Shown: positions 1 to 6,757, counted from the stretch's first letter. The stretch is DNA of 7,218 nt from an uncultured Ruminococcus sp. (GCA_947303535.1 CAMYYQ010000047.1:1-7218), one strand, 5' to 3'. Program-made: numbers and translations. Notes: generated by a model not told the origin, from the letters alone.

Positions 1-1142
1 TCTTTGATATTTGATATGTACCCTATCTCTTCATCGCCGTCTTTACCGTCCTGCACTATGCGAGGTGCATTGAGATCGCCAATATAGAGCTCGGGCTTCT
101 TGCCGAAGATAGTGCAGGCAACATAAGCAGGATATTCGCCCTTGCCCACAAGAGGACCGCCGTTTAGTCCACAGGAAGTTATCTCAGCCTGATCAAAACT
201 TCCGTCTGCATTTAAAGTAAGCTTTTCAGCACACCCCTGTCTTGAAAAACATGTACCGTTTGTATGTCTATGGTAGAAGATATACCACTCACCATTTATT
301 TCAACAATGCTGCCGTGATTGTTTGCACCGCGGTTAGTTGGCATATCAGCAGGCTTGTATGTATCAATATGGAGATCGGTGTTGCTGACAAGCACACCGC
401 CGTATTTGAATCCTCCCAGAGGACTGTCGCTGACAGCGTAGCACAGCTCATGCATGACCTCGGAGGAATATATGAAATAGTATTTTCCATTAACCTTGCG
501 TATGGACGAAGCCTCGAAGAAAGCGTGTCCCTCGTATTCAGTACCTGAACTGTAGCAGATGCCGGGTATTATGACCTGCGGCTCAGTGATAACAGTAAGC
601 ATATCCTTATCGAGAGTTACCACCTTTGATCCTGTCCTGGACTTGTCCCCCTCAGGACAAAATCCGCTGTACATATAAGTCTTGTCTCCCTCGGTGATAA
701 CACCTGGGTCGAACTGTGGCTCGTCCCCTTCCCTCTCTCCAAGACGTGTGCCGTCATGATAGTGAACATAGCCGTAGAACTCATACTTGCCAGCCGGCTC
801 ATCACATACCGCAACGGACATAACTCCCACCTTGTCGAGTACATAGTAAAGATAGTATCTGCCGTCAGGACCAACAGTAACATCCGGTGCATAAAGGCAC
901 ATATGACCGTCCTTGTTCATTGGGTCAGCGTTTCTTGCATAGATAACGCCCTCATAGCGCCAGTTACCCAGGTCGTCAACTGGTGCAGACCAGCACACGT
1001 AGTCACCCATGCAGAACACATAGCCGTTCCAGAAATCGTGAGAACCATAGACGTATACACGGTCACCGAATACATAGGGCTCACCGTCAGGTATATACTC
1101 CCAGCTTGGGAGATAGGGATTGAATGCCTGTTTCTTGCTCAT
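1..1142 (-). CDS. Glycoside hydrolase family 43 (beta-xylosidase/arabinofuranosidase type), C-terminus outside window
   Basis: Seen: an uninterrupted minus-strand frame of 380 codons starts at the ATG at 1140-1142 and runs off the left edge, so the C-terminus is missing. The start is preceded by AAGGAGGT at 1150-1157. The protein begins MSKKQAFNPYLPSWEYIPDGEP, followed by YVFGDRVYVYGSHD, typical of the first blade of a GH43 five-bladed propeller. By comparison with family members, the catalytic base is probably Asp19 (PDGEP), the pKa-modulating Asp is Asp145 (QFDPG) and the catalytic acid is Glu210 (FFEASS). The conserved APD motif is at 85-87. No signal peptide is visible, so the enzyme probably acts in the cytoplasm on imported oligosaccharides. 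GH43 enzymes remove L-arabinose or D-xylose residues from arabinoxylan, xylan or arabinan, and the exact substrate cannot be read from sequence alone. It is the second gene of an operon with the carboxylesterase upstream, 13 nt away. An ancillary C-terminal domain may lie beyond the edge. Confidence 0.93.
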   Translation of the reverse strand, partial: MSKKQAFNPYLPSWEYIPDGEPYVFGDRVYVYGSHDFWNGYVFCMGDYVCWSAPVDDLGNWRYEGVIYARNADPMNKDGHMCLYAPDVTVGPDGRYYLYYVLDKVGVMSVAVCDEPAGKYEFYGYVHYHDGTRLGEREGDEPQFDPGVITEGDKTYMYSGFCPEGDKSRTGSKVVTLDKDMLTVITEPQVIIPGICYSSGTEYEGHAFFEASSIRKVNGKYYFIYSSEVMHELCYAVSDSPLGGFKYGGVLVSNTDLHIDTYKPADMPTNRGANNHGSIVEINGEWYIFYHRHTNGTCFSRQGCAEKLTLNADGSFDQAEITSCGLNGGPLVGKGEYPAYVACTIFGKKPELYIGDLNAPRIVQDGKDGDEEIGYISNIK

Positions 1143-1149
1143 AAGAATG

Positions 1150-1157
1150 ACCTCCTT
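1150..1157 (-). promoter_or_regulatory. Ribosome binding site of the GH43 gene, overlapping the esterase stop codon
   Basis: AAGGAGGT on the minus strand lies 7 nt before the GH43 ATG. Its first two bases belong to the TAA stop codon of the upstream carboxylesterase (1156-1158). Ribosomes finishing the esterase therefore sit on this site, which suggests coupled translation of the two enzymes. Confidence 0.85.
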
Positions 1158-2664
1158 ATTTCATTGTATTAAGCAGGAATTTAACAAAGCTGCTCTGCTC
1201 GTTCGATGCCTTTGCTCCGTTGCTTGTAAAAAGCATCTCGCTGCGTTCTGTATCTGTATATGGCTTCCATTCGGGAAGCTTATTGCCATTGATGTCGAAG
1301 CCGTTTGGGTCACCGGTCTTTATGAAGTTAGCCCAGTAATCGCACATCTGTCTTGCCAGATCGTAATGTCTGCCCTCAAAAGGTCGGGTGCATTTTGCCA
1401 GTGTCTCAAAAAAGAACCAAAGGTCTACAGAGTGAAATGTTCCTGGTACATCTGCGCCAGGTATATCCGAAATAAAACGGTAGTAGTAGCAGTTCTTAGG
1501 CTCATTCTGCCTGTTTTCGCCGAGAAAAGCATACTTTACACCAAGTTCAGGTGATGAAACAGGTGAATAACCAAATTCATTCCTGACTCTTGCTTCCGAA
1601 AACGCCATAAACTCTTCAGCCATGCTGCCGAAGTACTCCTTTGCTTTCTTTGTCAGCTCGGCATCATCTGCCGCCTGGATAACCTCCATGAACTCGTCGC
1701 CTGTATTTCCGCTCATAACGGGAACTCGAATACGCGTTCCATTTCTGAATGCTGCCATTGGATCCTGGGTGCAGAAATTATCGTCCTGTACTATAGTAAA
1801 AAACATCTCGCCATTGCTGCGAAGCTCGGAGTACTTGCTGCGAATGTAGTCCGCATCGAGCTTTCTTGCCTCTTCAAGCGTCTTAACGCCAAGATACTCA
1901 AAGAGCCTTTTGCCTTTTTCAGCTGCCTGCTCAATACTCTGAGGCTTAAAGAAATCATTCGGCACATATGGTGTGCCGAACATACCGCTCATTATAACTG
2001 CCCTTTTGAAATCTCCCTCATTTTCCCTGCAAGCCATTTGCGCCATTACGCTGCCGCCGCCTGCTGACTGACCTGCTATGGTTATGTTATCGGGATCACC
2101 GCCGAAGTTGGCAATATTGCGGCGTACCCACCTGAGACCGGCCTGCTGGTCAAGGCAGCCGAAATTGCAGGGAGCATTCGGCTGCTCATTTATCAGCTGA
2201 GGGTGACATAGAAATCCCAGCGCACCAAGACGATAATTCACTGTAACTACGACAATATCTCTTCTTGCAAGACGTTCGCCGTCAAATTCCATTTCAGCTG
2301 TATAGCCCCACTGAAATGCACCACCGAAAAACCATACAAGTACGGGCTTGCGCTCATTTGCAGATTTCGCATTTGTCCATACATTGAGGTACAAACAGTC
2401 TTCACTCATTGGTATCTCAGGATCAACGTTCCATTCACGGCAATATATATCATCACCTATACCAGGGGTATCCTGAACGGATATTGGTGCAAACTCAATA
2501 CAGTCGCGCACTCCCTGCCAGTTTTCAGCAGGCTGCGGTGCTCGCCAGCGATTCTCGCCCACAGGCGGAGCAGCAAAGGGTATGCCCTTGAATGATGTTA
2601 TCCTTGGGTCAGCTGCGGGCAGACCGCGCACCTGCCCGTTTTCGGTATTTGCGATCCTTAACAT
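1156..2664 (-). CDS. Type-B carboxylesterase (para-nitrobenzyl esterase/feruloyl-acetyl esterase-like)
   Basis: This is a 502-residue serine esterase of the carboxylesterase type-B family, the usual full length. Seen: the SEDCLYLNVW signature at 87-96, the oxyanion-loop segment VWFFGGAFQWG at 110-120, the nucleophile Ser200 in GQSAGGGS, a likely acidic triad member Glu324 in SGNTGDEF, a likely triad His411 in GTFHSVDLWF, and the family C-terminal segment YWANFIKTGDPNG at 443-455. Two motifs differ from the classic forms: GQSAG instead of GESAG, and FFGGA where HGGGF is usual. The start is supported by AAGGAG at 2673-2678, 8 nt upstream. No signal peptide is visible, so it is probably cytoplasmic. 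It hydrolyses carboxylic esters. As the first gene of an operon with a GH43, it probably removes acetyl or hydroxycinnamoyl groups from hemicellulose fragments, but this substrate is inferred from context only. Confidence 0.93.
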   Translation of the reverse strand: MLRIANTENGQVRGLPAADPRITSFKGIPFAAPPVGENRWRAPQPAENWQGVRDCIEFAPISVQDTPGIGDDIYCREWNVDPEIPMSEDCLYLNVWTNAKSANERKPVLVWFFGGAFQWGYTAEMEFDGERLARRDIVVVTVNYRLGALGFLCHPQLINEQPNAPCNFGCLDQQAGLRWVRRNIANFGGDPDNITIAGQSAGGGSVMAQMACRENEGDFKRAVIMSGMFGTPYVPNDFFKPQSIEQAAEKGKRLFEYLGVKTLEEARKLDADYIRSKYSELRSNGEMFFTIVQDDNFCTQDPMAAFRNGTRIRVPVMSGNTGDEFMEVIQAADDAELTKKAKEYFGSMAEEFMAFSEARVRNEFGYSPVSSPELGVKYAFLGENRQNEPKNCYYYRFISDIPGADVPGTFHSVDLWFFFETLAKCTRPFEGRHYDLARQMCDYWANFIKTGDPNGFDINGNKLPEWKPYTDTERSEMLFTSNGAKASNEQSSFVKFLLNTMK

Positions 2665-2685
2665 GATATCAGCTCCTTATATAAC

Positions 2686-2699
2686 GTATACTGCATATA
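2686..2699. promoter_or_regulatory. Possible GntR-type half operator in the esterase leader
   Basis: GTATACTGCATATA matches 12 of 14 bases of the left arm of the large GntR operator (TTATACTGTATATA, 6901-6914). It lies in the untranslated leader of the esterase-GH43 mRNA, about 22 nt before the start codon, where a bound repressor could block transcription. The match could be chance in AT-rich DNA. Confidence 0.25.
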
Positions 2700-2712
2700 A
2701 TTGAATGATCTC

Positions 2713-2733
2713 ATAAAACAATTGATGTTTTAT
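2713..2733. promoter_or_regulatory. Candidate operator of the esterase-GH43 operon
   Basis: A perfect inverted repeat, ATAAAAC - 7 nt - GTTTTAT, directly abuts the -10 box (2734-2739) and covers the expected transcription start near 2727. A repressor bound here would block initiation. No regulator gene for it can be named from this window. Confidence 0.45.
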
Positions 2734-2762
2734 ATTATATCAGACTTAAATATAATAGTCAA
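2734..2762 (-). promoter_or_regulatory. Sigma-A promoter of the esterase-GH43 operon
   Basis: On the minus strand there is TTGACT (2757-2762), a 17-bp spacer and TATAAT (2734-2739), with a TGn extension before the -10 box. The predicted start near 2727 gives a leader of about 60 nt. Confidence 0.85.
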
Positions 2763-2772
2763 TCTTTATAAT

Positions 2773-2800
2773 AAAAGGCAGAGAAAAAACTTCCTCTGCC
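2773..2800 (-). terminator. Rho-independent terminator of the feruloyl-esterase-like gene
   Basis: On the minus strand GGCAGAGGAA pairs with TTTCTCTGCC (10 bp with one G-U pair, 4-nt loop) at 2777-2800, followed by TTTTATT. It lies about 37 nt after the stop codon at 2838 and only about 10 nt before the -35 box of the next operon, so it separates the two minus-strand units. Confidence 0.85.
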
Positions 2801-2837
2801 CTGCTGTTTTCAATATTTACCGATCAATAGTGTTTTC

Positions 2838-3575
2838 TTATTTCGTGAAAAAAGATCGTATACTGTCAGCCAGTTCATCAATATGACCGATAAAGCAGTG
2901 ATCTGCGCCGCATATCGGAACAAGCTCTGCATCTTTGTAAAGCTCTACAGCTTTTTCAGCGTAAGAAAAAGGAACGACAGGATCTTCGTCTCCGTGTACG
3001 ATAAGTACTTTTCCTTTATATCTTGAAATAGAGTCCTCCACATGAATAGTTTGAGCAGTACGGATATAATCTCCTGATATCTCCCAGCTTTCGCTTGCTA
3101 ACTTTTCAGGTATATGTTCAGGATCAAAGCTGTTTCCAAGAACTATGCCATTCCTTGCATTTTCAGGAATCATCCATGCCGGTGATAACGGGATTATAGC
3201 TTTAAAATCATCAGCACACATTCCACCGATCAGCATGGTTAACAGTCCGCCCTGGGAGTGACCGCACATATAAAGCTCCGTCACAAAATCAAGTTTTCTT
3301 GCATATTCCACTACCGCAAGCGCATTAGTGACCCATTTGTAGAGAGTATGATCTCTGAATTTTCCGTCACTTTTTCCATGTCCGTACATTTCCACACGCA
3401 AAACTGAAATACCTGCTTCATTCATTGCTTTTTGTACCGCAACGATATGATCTTCCTCCATATGTCCTGTAAAACCATGAACAAGTATGCAGAGCGGTCC
3501 TTTTACAATATCATCGGGACTATCAAGCTTTGCATGAAGTCGTACTCCGTCACTGTTTATATAAAACTCTTTCAT
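2838..3575 (-). CDS. Alpha/beta hydrolase, cinnamoyl/feruloyl esterase-like
   Basis: A 245-residue alpha/beta hydrolase. The start chosen is the ATG at 3573-3575, because TGGAGGAG sits just before it. An in-frame ATG 7 codons upstream (3596) has no such site and would leave a leader of only about 9 nt from the predicted transcription start. Seen (numbered from the chosen start): oxyanion segment HGFTGH at 33-38, YGHGKSDGKF at 64-73, nucleophile Ser107 in GHSQGG, likely Asp198 in HGDEDPVVP and His226 in GADHCF. The motif set, together with the insert containing DPEHIPEKL, recalls cinnamoyl/feruloyl esterases of rumen and gut Firmicutes (Est1E/LJ0536 type). That family releases ferulic or p-coumaric acid from esterified arabinose. 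A general lipase or acyl esterase is the alternative. No signal peptide is seen. It is a monocistronic unit beside the esterase-GH43 operon, which supports a plant-cell-wall role. Confidence 0.85.
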   Translation of the reverse strand: MKEFYINSDGVRLHAKLDSPDDIVKGPLCILVHGFTGHMEEDHIVAVQKAMNEAGISVLRVEMYGHGKSDGKFRDHTLYKWVTNALAVVEYARKLDFVTELYMCGHSQGGLLTMLIGGMCADDFKAIIPLSPAWMIPENARNGIVLGNSFDPEHIPEKLASESWEISGDYIRTAQTIHVEDSISRYKGKVLIVHGDEDPVVPFSYAEKAVELYKDAELVPICGADHCFIGHIDELADSIRSFFTK

Positions 3576-3582
3576 AGATATG

Positions 3583-3589
3583 CTCCTCC
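3583..3589 (-). promoter_or_regulatory. Ribosome binding site that decides the feruloyl-esterase-like start
   Basis: GGAGGAG on the minus strand lies 7 nt before the ATG at 3575. It falls inside the reading frame of the longer alternative start at 3596, which argues that the shorter protein is the real one. Confidence 0.8.
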
Positions 3590-3611
3590 AATCCATGTAG
3601 TTTTTTCATAA

Positions 3612-3640
3612 ATTATATCAAACGCCACGCATTTTGTCAA
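3612..3640 (-). promoter_or_regulatory. Consensus sigma-A promoter of the feruloyl-esterase-like gene
   Basis: The minus strand carries a perfect TTGACA (3635-3640), a 17-bp spacer and a perfect TATAAT (3612-3617) with a TGn extension. The predicted start near 3605 gives a leader of about 30 nt. Such a strong core promoter usually implies repression when the product is not needed. Confidence 0.88.
3620..3634. promoter_or_regulatory. Imperfect palindrome filling the promoter spacer
   Basis: AAACGC - CAC - GCATTT is a 6-bp dyad with one mismatch, located between the -10 and -35 boxes of the minus-strand promoter. It contains CG steps in otherwise AT-rich DNA, as many LacI-type operators do. 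It may be a repressor site, but the evidence is the symmetry and position only. Confidence 0.3.
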
Positions 3641-3651
3641 TATGAACGATT

Positions 3652-3665
3652 TCTGTATATACACT
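3652..3665. promoter_or_regulatory. Possible GntR-type operator between divergent promoters
   Basis: TCTGTATATACACT matches 12 of 14 bases of the perfect palindrome ACTGTATATACAGT (6905-6918) in the GntR operator, including 11 identical bases in a row. It sits 12 bp upstream of the -35 box of the feruloyl-esterase-like gene and about 50 bp upstream of the diguanylate cyclase promoter. Confidence 0.3.
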
Positions 3666-3713
3666 TATTACAAAAGGTACATTATAAGACTTCTGCCAAC
3701 GAATCATTTATAA

Positions 3714-3742
3714 TTGACTTTTTCTGTAGTATAATGTATAAT
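3714..3742 (+). promoter_or_regulatory. Sigma-A promoter of the diguanylate cyclase gene
   Basis: TTGACT (3714-3719), 17-bp spacer, TATAAT (3737-3742). A second TATAAT at 3730-3735 is too close to the -35 box to be used with it. The leader is about 80 nt and shows no riboswitch fold that I can recognise. Confidence 0.82.
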
Positions 3743-3827
3743 TTAGGAAAGGCATTATATCAAATATACTTTAAATCGGAAATTTCGGTAGACGATCCAA
3801 ATGTAAGGTCAGTCATAGGAGGAGCGT

Positions 3828-5162
3828 ATGAAAAATAATCAGGAAGCTTTAAACCAGATAGCACTTACACTTGCACACCATTTTGACAGTCTGTACTATG
3901 TTGACATAAATTCAGGCAGATATTATGAGTATATGCCTAACTCTATCTTTAAAGTTCTGAATATTCCAAGTCAGGGAGAAGATTTCTTTACGGAATCTCA
4001 GAAAAACGCCTCGAAAATTGTCCACCCCGACGATCTTGAATTTGTTATAAAACTACATGACAGAGAAGCTATGCTCAGCCGACTTTCCAGTGACAAATCC
4101 TATTCTGCTGTATACAGACTTATCTTTCAAGGAAAGATAATCCATATGCGCCATTTTGAAATAATGTGCGATGACCAGAAACATATTATCTGCTGCCTTG
4201 AAAACATAGAAGAAGAATTCCGAAAAAAGGAAGAGCAGGAAAGGAATCTCCAATCTGCCAGACGTATGGCAAGAATGGACATACTTACAGGTATACGCAA
4301 TAAAAATGCATTCAGCGAATATATCATGACTGTTAATGATAAAATCATGACTTCATCGGAAAGCTATCATTTCGGCGTTATAATGTGCGATGTCAATGAC
4401 CTCAAAAAGATCAATGACACCAGAGGACACAGCTTCGGTGATGAAGCAATACAGAGAACCAGCAGACTGATATGTGATATTTTCGATCACAGTCCTGTTT
4501 TCAGAGTAGGCGGCGATGAATTTGTAGTCGTACTGGACGGACGTGATTATGATATGCGCGAACAGCTCCTTTTAAAGCTGCGCGAAGAATCGGTTGCCAA
4601 TAAGCTCTCACGTTCGGGTCCTGTTGTCGCCTGCGGAATGTCAGTCTTTGACAGCAACACTGATAAAAGCTTCGATGATGTCTATAAAAGAGCCGACCAG
4701 AAGATGTACGAGCATAAAAACGAATTAAAATCCATAAAGATAGTCGATTATTACATGGGAATGAACAATATGGATATACCCATCACTGCTGAGAGAAAAC
4801 GTTTGCTTGACAGTATGTTCGGTGCGATGTATACTATCGTAGGCGAGGGTTATGTGTATCTTAATGATATGAAGCATGATCTGTCGCGCTGGTCGCTTCC
4901 CTTGGTAGATGATTTTGGTATGCAGTCGGAATATATGTACCATGCCGATAAATGCTGGCAGGAACACATTCATCCTGATGACATGAAGATCTACAAAGAA
5001 GCGATAGATGCCGTTCTGTGCGGAAATGGCGAAGTCAGCCCCATACGTTACCGCGCAAGACGTGCTGACGGTACATACGCTGTATGCCATACTCGCGGCT
5101 TCGTATTATGTGATAAAGACGGCAATCCCGAATATTTCGGCGGTATAATTGTTACAGAATAA
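3828..5162 (+). CDS. Diguanylate cyclase, PAS-GGDEF-PAS
   Basis: A 444-residue protein that should make cyclic di-GMP from two GTP. Start: AGGAGG at 3817-3822, 5 nt before the ATG. Domains seen: an N-terminal PAS-like sensor, about 15-125 (HPDD at 66-69); a charged, probably coiled helix, about 127-150; a GGDEF domain, about 147-305, with DILTGIRNKNAF (151-162), metal-binding Asp188 in CDVNDLKKIND, the intact GGDEF signature at 228-232 and the terminal RADQKMYEHK (288-297); and a second PAS domain, about 325-442 (RWSLPLVDDFG, HPDD at 382-385). All catalytic motifs are present, so activity is expected. The inhibitory RxxD motif expected 5 residues before GGDEF is absent (FDHS there), so product inhibition at that site is unlikely. 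No membrane segment is seen, so it is a cytoplasmic sensor. Oddly, the protein ends right after the second PAS domain, where an effector domain usually follows. It is transcribed alone, divergently from the feruloyl-esterase-like gene. Confidence 0.93.
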   Translation: MKNNQEALNQIALTLAHHFDSLYYVDINSGRYYEYMPNSIFKVLNIPSQGEDFFTESQKNASKIVHPDDLEFVIKLHDREAMLSRLSSDKSYSAVYRLIFQGKIIHMRHFEIMCDDQKHIICCLENIEEEFRKKEEQERNLQSARRMARMDILTGIRNKNAFSEYIMTVNDKIMTSSESYHFGVIMCDVNDLKKINDTRGHSFGDEAIQRTSRLICDIFDHSPVFRVGGDEFVVVLDGRDYDMREQLLLKLREESVANKLSRSGPVVACGMSVFDSNTDKSFDDVYKRADQKMYEHKNELKSIKIVDYYMGMNNMDIPITAERKRLLDSMFGAMYTIVGEGYVYLNDMKHDLSRWSLPLVDDFGMQSEYMYHADKCWQEHIHPDDMKIYKEAIDAVLCGNGEVSPIRYRARRADGTYAVCHTRGFVLCDKDGNPEYFGGIIVTE

Positions 5163-5167
5163 AATAA

Positions 5168-5218
5168 ATCCCCTCACCAAGTGAAGCTAAATTCACTCGA
5201 TGAGGGGATCGTTTTTTT
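5168..5218. terminator. Strong terminator, probably bidirectional
   Basis: ATCCCCTCA (5168-5176) pairs with TGAGGGGAT (5201-5209), and AGTGAA pairs with TTCACT inside it across a small internal loop. Seven T follow on the plus strand (5212-5218), ending the diguanylate cyclase transcript. On the minus strand the same stem is followed by TTATTTTATT, so it can also end the convergent hydrolase operon, whose stop codon is at 5246. Confidence 0.92.
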
Positions 5219-5245
5219 GGGCCTTTCGATCCCATATACTTCATA

Positions 5246-6238
5246 TTACTTTAAACTGCTTATGAACTCAGTGATCGTTCTGACAAAGACATCAGGCTGA
5301 TCAAAGAAGCAAGTGTGTGACGCTTTAGGTATCACTACGTTTTTCTTGACAGGCGCTTCAATCCTGTCAAAGCATTGCATAAGCAGCTGATTCGGGCATA
5401 CGAAATCCTCATCACCGCTTACAAAAAGCACAGGCACATCAAAATGCAGATCATGTCTGAAATCATGTGTCGTAAGTGTTTTGTATGTTCCTTTGAAATT
5501 CCTGTAGTCTGAATTAAGCATGGATAATTTCTCACGAAAACTTAGGAAAGGCGAACAAAGCAATGCTTTTATCGGAAACGGCTTGCAGTCTTTAGCTATG
5601 TATTTTGCACCCAGCATTGAAAATACTCGCAAAGCTTTCATAGTATCGCCGTTAAATTCAAAACCGTTTTCGATACGCTTAATCAATCCGTCAGTTTTGG
5701 CAGTATCAGCGGGCACATCTTTTGCAAGCCCCTTTATCCAATTACATGAATACTTCAATCCTTCGAAATGGTTTATCAGCTGACCGATACCAATATAGCA
5801 TGAAACATTTTCAGGACGAAGCTTTGCGTATTCTGCACCTAAAATACTTCCCCACGAAAAACCTGCTATTATTATTTTTTCAAATTCATATACCGTATGA
5901 AGATACTTTATCACAGCGTCAATATCTGAAATATAATCTGAAATACTTCCCGTCTCTGCAATTTCAGCGACTTTATCCTTGTTTGCAAAAAGTGTTTTGC
6001 AGGTGTTCCTCTGATCCCAGTTTACTACTGTAAAATGCTTTTCCCATTCTGTCTGCATAACATGACAAATTCCTGCCATAGAACCTCCGGGACCGCCATG
6101 TATAAATAGCATCAGCGGTGCAGTACGATCAGCACCTCGAACCTGAATATACTGTTTCAAGCCGTTTATCATCGGATATTCATACAAGCATATTCCATTT
6201 TCACGATAACAATTCAGATTATCATTTTTCCTGCTCAT
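5246..6238 (-). CDS. Alpha/beta hydrolase, proline iminopeptidase-like (S33 type)
   Basis: A 330-residue alpha/beta hydrolase of the type often annotated as prolyl aminopeptidase or simply alpha/beta hydrolase. Seen: oxyanion segment FIHGGPGGS (45-53), NWDQRNTCKT (73-82) at the position of the DQRG motif of this family, nucleophile Ser128 in GFSWGS, a likely acidic residue Asp278 in SGDEDFVCP, and His308 in ASHTCFF. A helical cap of about 110 residues lies between Ser128 and the acid. The start at 6238 has GGGAGGAG at 6245-6252, 6 nt upstream. No signal peptide is seen, so it is cytoplasmic. It overlaps the upstream regulator by 17 nt, so the two are co-transcribed and probably translationally coupled. 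The substrate cannot be told: peptides with N-terminal proline, esters or lactones are all possible for this fold. The role is probably inducible and controlled by its partner regulator. Confidence 0.9.
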   Translation of the reverse strand: MSRKNDNLNCYRENGICLYEYPMINGLKQYIQVRGADRTAPLMLFIHGGPGGSMAGICHVMQTEWEKHFTVVNWDQRNTCKTLFANKDKVAEIAETGSISDYISDIDAVIKYLHTVYEFEKIIIAGFSWGSILGAEYAKLRPENVSCYIGIGQLINHFEGLKYSCNWIKGLAKDVPADTAKTDGLIKRIENGFEFNGDTMKALRVFSMLGAKYIAKDCKPFPIKALLCSPFLSFREKLSMLNSDYRNFKGTYKTLTTHDFRHDLHFDVPVLFVSGDEDFVCPNQLLMQCFDRIEAPVKKNVVIPKASHTCFFDQPDVFVRTITEFISSLK

Positions 6239-6755
6239 TTTGTTCTCCTCCCGATGGCATTGACATAAGGTAAAGATTACGGATATGAGAGTTTTCAGTA
6301 ATTGGTCTGCCCTGATATTTATCTACCACAGCATACATTTCGTTGAGCATTGAAGCAAAATCACTGTCTGAAAGTGAAAGCGCGTAATTCAATACAAAAA
6401 GCTTGTCTCTGTTTGCATCTGCATCATCACGCTTGAAATAGCTGCTGCAAAGCTCGAATATCTGTATAAGAGTGGACGTCATTATCTTCATACCGTCAAC
6501 TCCGTTCTGAGGCGGTGATATGAAATAATTCTTCAATGCATATACGTTTTCGATCTGACCGCGTATCCTATGCGTGTCGATTACTTCAATAACATCTGCT
6601 TTTAGCATACGTTCTGTCTTACGGTAAACCGTTGCCCTCGGAATATCAGGCATCTGAAACAGTAGTTCAGAGACAGTCATATGCTTGTTTATACGAATAT
6701 GTTGAATGATCCTGTTTGAAATAGGATCTGTAAGTATTTTTATCAGCTTCTCCAT
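6222..6755 (-). CDS. Winged-helix transcriptional regulator (ArsR-like)
   Basis: A 177-residue regulator. The start chosen is the ATG at 6753-6755, with GGAGGAG just upstream. A longer frame to a TTG at 6815 is rejected because that TTG is part of the -35 box. Seen: an N-terminal winged helix with KILTDPISNRIIQHI (6-20), a helix-turn-helix at about 26-51 (SELLFQMPDIPRATVYRKTERML) and a wing at about 55-74 ending IENVYAL. The rest (75-177) is a mostly helical domain of unknown ligand, probably for effector sensing or dimerisation. The pattern 'DIP-ATVYR' is familiar from ArsR-type proteins of Firmicutes. The gene precedes and overlaps the hydrolase gene. It probably represses its own operon through the inverted repeat next to the promoter. 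No metal-binding cysteine motif is seen in the DNA-binding domain, so it is unlikely to be a metal sensor. Confidence 0.87.
   Translation of the reverse strand: MEKLIKILTDPISNRIIQHIRINKHMTVSELLFQMPDIPRATVYRKTERMLKADVIEVIDTHRIRGQIENVYALKNYFISPPQNGVDGMKIMTSTLIQIFELCSSYFKRDDADANRDKLFVLNYALSLSDSDFASMLNEMYAVVDKYQGRPITENSHIRNLYLMSMPSGGEQNEQEK
6245..6252 (-). promoter_or_regulatory. Ribosome binding site of the S33-type hydrolase inside the regulator gene
   Basis: GGGAGGAG on the minus strand lies 6 nt before the hydrolase ATG and within the last codons of the regulator. The arrangement fits coupled translation of regulator and enzyme. Confidence 0.85.
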
Positions 6756-6757
6756 AG

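Noticed and set aside
756..1554. Plus-strand open frames of 138 and 144 codons
   Set aside because: They are antisense to the well-supported GH43 and carboxylesterase genes, resemble no family I know and lack convincing ribosome binding sites.
3576..3596. Seven extra N-terminal residues for the feruloyl-esterase-like protein
   Set aside because: The ribosome binding site for the ATG at 3575 lies inside this stretch, and the upstream ATG has no such site and almost no leader.
3749..3827. Riboswitch, such as a cyclic di-GMP sensor, in the diguanylate cyclase leader
   Set aside because: The leader is only about 80 nt, lacks the conserved GEMM motifs and forms no convincing terminator or sequestering hairpin.
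4725..5090. Minus-strand frame of 121 codons
   Set aside because: It is antisense to the second PAS domain of the diguanylate cyclase and has no sign of being a gene.
5246..6238. DQRNTCKT in the S33-type hydrolase as a damaged DQRG motif
   Set aside because: From general knowledge, a DQRN form at this place is common in Firmicutes alpha/beta hydrolases, and the catalytic residues are intact.
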